A DNA stretch of 6,242 nucleotides from the NCBI RefSeq assembly GCF_009711475.1, contig NZ_SMMD01000717.1, positions 1-6,242 of the forward strand, in the 5' to 3' direction. The notes beneath the pieces were generated by a model. The model was given only the letters and a program-made list of their open reading frames with translations. It did no database searches and was not told where the DNA came from. A program made the translations under genes and the position numbers. Positions 6,208 to 6,242 of the stretch are shown here, in pieces (position 1 is the first letter of the stretch; each line of letters begins with the position of its first letter). The DNA is from Fulvivirga aurantia (GTDB lineage: Bacteria; Bacteroidota; Bacteroidia; Cytophagales; Cyclobacteriaceae).

Positions 6208-6242
6208 AGTAAGAAATTTTGAGAACCGAAATTATGAATTTG

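Noticed and set aside
6227..6234. TAATTTCG (minus strand) as a -7 promoter element for the WD40-caspase gene
   Set aside because: It is one base from TAnnTTTG but would leave a leader of only about 12 bases, and the required TTG element would fall outside the window, so it cannot be supported.
6234..6242. ATG AAT TTG at the right edge as the start of a divergent rightward gene
   Set aside because: Only three codons are visible and only 26 bases separate it from the opposite start; there is no supporting signal.

Overview
The window looks like chromosomal DNA of a Bacteroidota bacterium, most likely a Cytophagia-type lineage. The reasons are the moderately AT-rich base composition, the near absence of Shine-Dalgarno sequences before the real genes, exported proteins whose signal peptides end just before Gln (LG-Q, FA-Q), a feoA-feoB pair of the Bacteroidota type, and a large exported WD40-caspase fusion of a kind found in gliding Bacteroidota and cyanobacteria. 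The phylum is inferred from these traits; no rRNA or marker gene is present.

Layout. Bases 1-106 are non-coding and hold a 9-bp perfect inverted repeat at the left edge. A small unrecognised exported protein with four cysteines is encoded leftward (107-478). A 186-bp divergent intergenic region (479-664) follows. It contains a candidate metal-regulator operator just before the next start and an isolated Shine-Dalgarno-like run followed by an 8-codon mini-ORF. feoA (665-889, GTG start) and feoB (893-3010) form a tight rightward operon for ferrous iron uptake, joined by a tandem stop that abuts the feoB start. Only five bases later, a 1063-residue protein converges from the opposite strand (3016-6207). 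It has a signal peptide, fourteen WD40 blades (two seven-bladed propellers), a conserved linker, an Ig-like domain and a caspase-like (peptidase C14) domain with an intact His896/Cys949 dyad.

How the genes relate. FeoA and FeoB act together: FeoB is the GTPase-bearing inner-membrane Fe(II) transporter and FeoA its small SH3-like cytoplasmic partner. The WD40-caspase protein is on the opposite strand and has no visible functional tie to iron uptake. Its interest lies in its architecture: an exported, probably periplasmic, caspase-type protease carried by a 14-blade interaction platform that contains an unusual WCGGC motif. No partner gene (gasdermin, nucleotide cyclase, effector) is visible, so a defence or cell-death role is not shown.
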